From Candidatus Eiseniibacteriota bacterium (lineage in GTDB: Bacteria > JAFGKV01), in the NCBI GenBank assembly GCA_025453925.1, contig JALOPK010000058.1:1-22586 (forward strand): 22,586 bases of DNA. The letters are read 5' to 3'. Below are positions 22,355 to 22,586 of this stretch, piece by piece. The first letter of the stretch is position 1. Every line of letters starts with the position of its first letter. A model generated the notes under the pieces. It was given only the letters and a program-made list of their open reading frames with translations, was not told the origin of the DNA and searched no databases. The translations under genes and the position numbers were made by a program.

Positions 22355-22402
22355 GGGGACGGGTACGGGTACGGGTACGAGTACGAGTACGAGTACGAGT
22401 AC
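22355..22402 (+). repeat. GGGTAC/GAGTAC hexamer array with G-quadruplex consensus
   Basis: Seven exact hexamers run from 22361 to 22402: three GGGTAC, then four GAGTAC. With the preceding GGGGAC the G-runs at 22355-22375 meet the G3+N1-7 quadruplex consensus with loops AC, TAC and TAC. The array sits about 55 nt upstream of the sulfatase-like start, on that gene's template strand. Confidence 0.8.
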
Positions 22403-22432
22403 GAGGAAGGGGATGCGTACGGGGACGGGGAA

Positions 22433-22586
22433 GGGGTCCCGATTGCGGAGCGCGGAGCGCGGAACACACACTTCGAGTGCACGGGGGACGCTGTGGCCCC
22501 GGCGCTCCGCGCCGGGTGGATGCGCAGGACGCAGAGCGGCTCAGCGGCAGGGTGCATCAAGGGATTCGCACTCCCGCCCACGAAGA
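22433..22586 (+). repeat. Dispersed ~153-bp repeat, copy 2 (reaches window edge)
   Basis: Matches 7552-7704 end to end with about 90% identity by eye. The hairpin (22498-22516) has perfect 8-bp arms with loop TCC, preceded by GTGG instead of GTAG. It may continue past the right edge. It lies upstream of, and divergent from, the sulfatase-like gene. Confidence 0.85.

Noticed and set aside
22323-22469. N-terminal extension of the sulfatase-like protein with a Thr-Arg repeat
   Set aside because: The (TR)n run is the hexamer array read in frame. It would put a charged repeat in front of the signal peptide, and a Shine-Dalgarno supports a start at 22301.

Overview
The window is high-GC DNA (about two thirds G+C by eye) from a bacterium with long translationally coupled operons, sparse promoters and many short dispersed repeats in its intergenic space. 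The mix of genes (GT-C membrane glycosyltransferases, NatAB-type ABC exporter with a CPBP protease fusion, AAA/DUF4143 ATPase, sulfatase-fold lipoprotein, NarL-type two-component pair) fits an uncultivated Gram-negative lineage such as those near Gemmatimonadota/Eisenbacteria. That placement is a guess; no rRNA or other phylogenetic marker is present.

Region 1 (160-7418) is a five-gene plus-strand operon for an extracytoplasmic glycan: two GT-C type glycosyltransferases, a Wzx-like flippase, a radical SAM enzyme and a third large GT-C-like membrane protein. The first four genes are joined by ATGA stop/start overlaps. Region 2 (7845-11942) is an ABC-2 export operon: permease, ATPase, and a second permease fused to a CPBP intramembrane protease.

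Region 3 (11943-15975) is a repeat-rich decay zone. It holds a 222-bp tandem duplication, several hairpin repeats, a broken formylglycine-generating-enzyme-like gene, an AAA_14/DUF4143 ATPase with a hairpin repeat inserted in frame, and a relic of the C-terminus of a Schlafen/helicase-like ATP-binding protein. Region 4 (15976-20316) has a SAM methyltransferase, a histidine kinase and response regulator pair, and an ammonium transporter gene that lacks the start of its first membrane helix. Region 5 (20538-22301, minus strand) encodes a sulfatase-superfamily lipoprotein with Thr where sulfatases carry Cys.

The least explained content is the repeats. A ~153-bp element occurs at 7552-7704 and again at 22433-22586. 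It shares a GTAG-like tetranucleotide plus 8-bp hairpin with the tandem pair at 11970-12395, and each locus is accompanied by G-rich hexamer tracts, three of which meet the G-quadruplex consensus. A second family is an AT-core palindrome (ACTATTCT...AGAATAGT) at 12867 and 20480. I see no tRNA, rRNA, CRISPR array or complete transposase.
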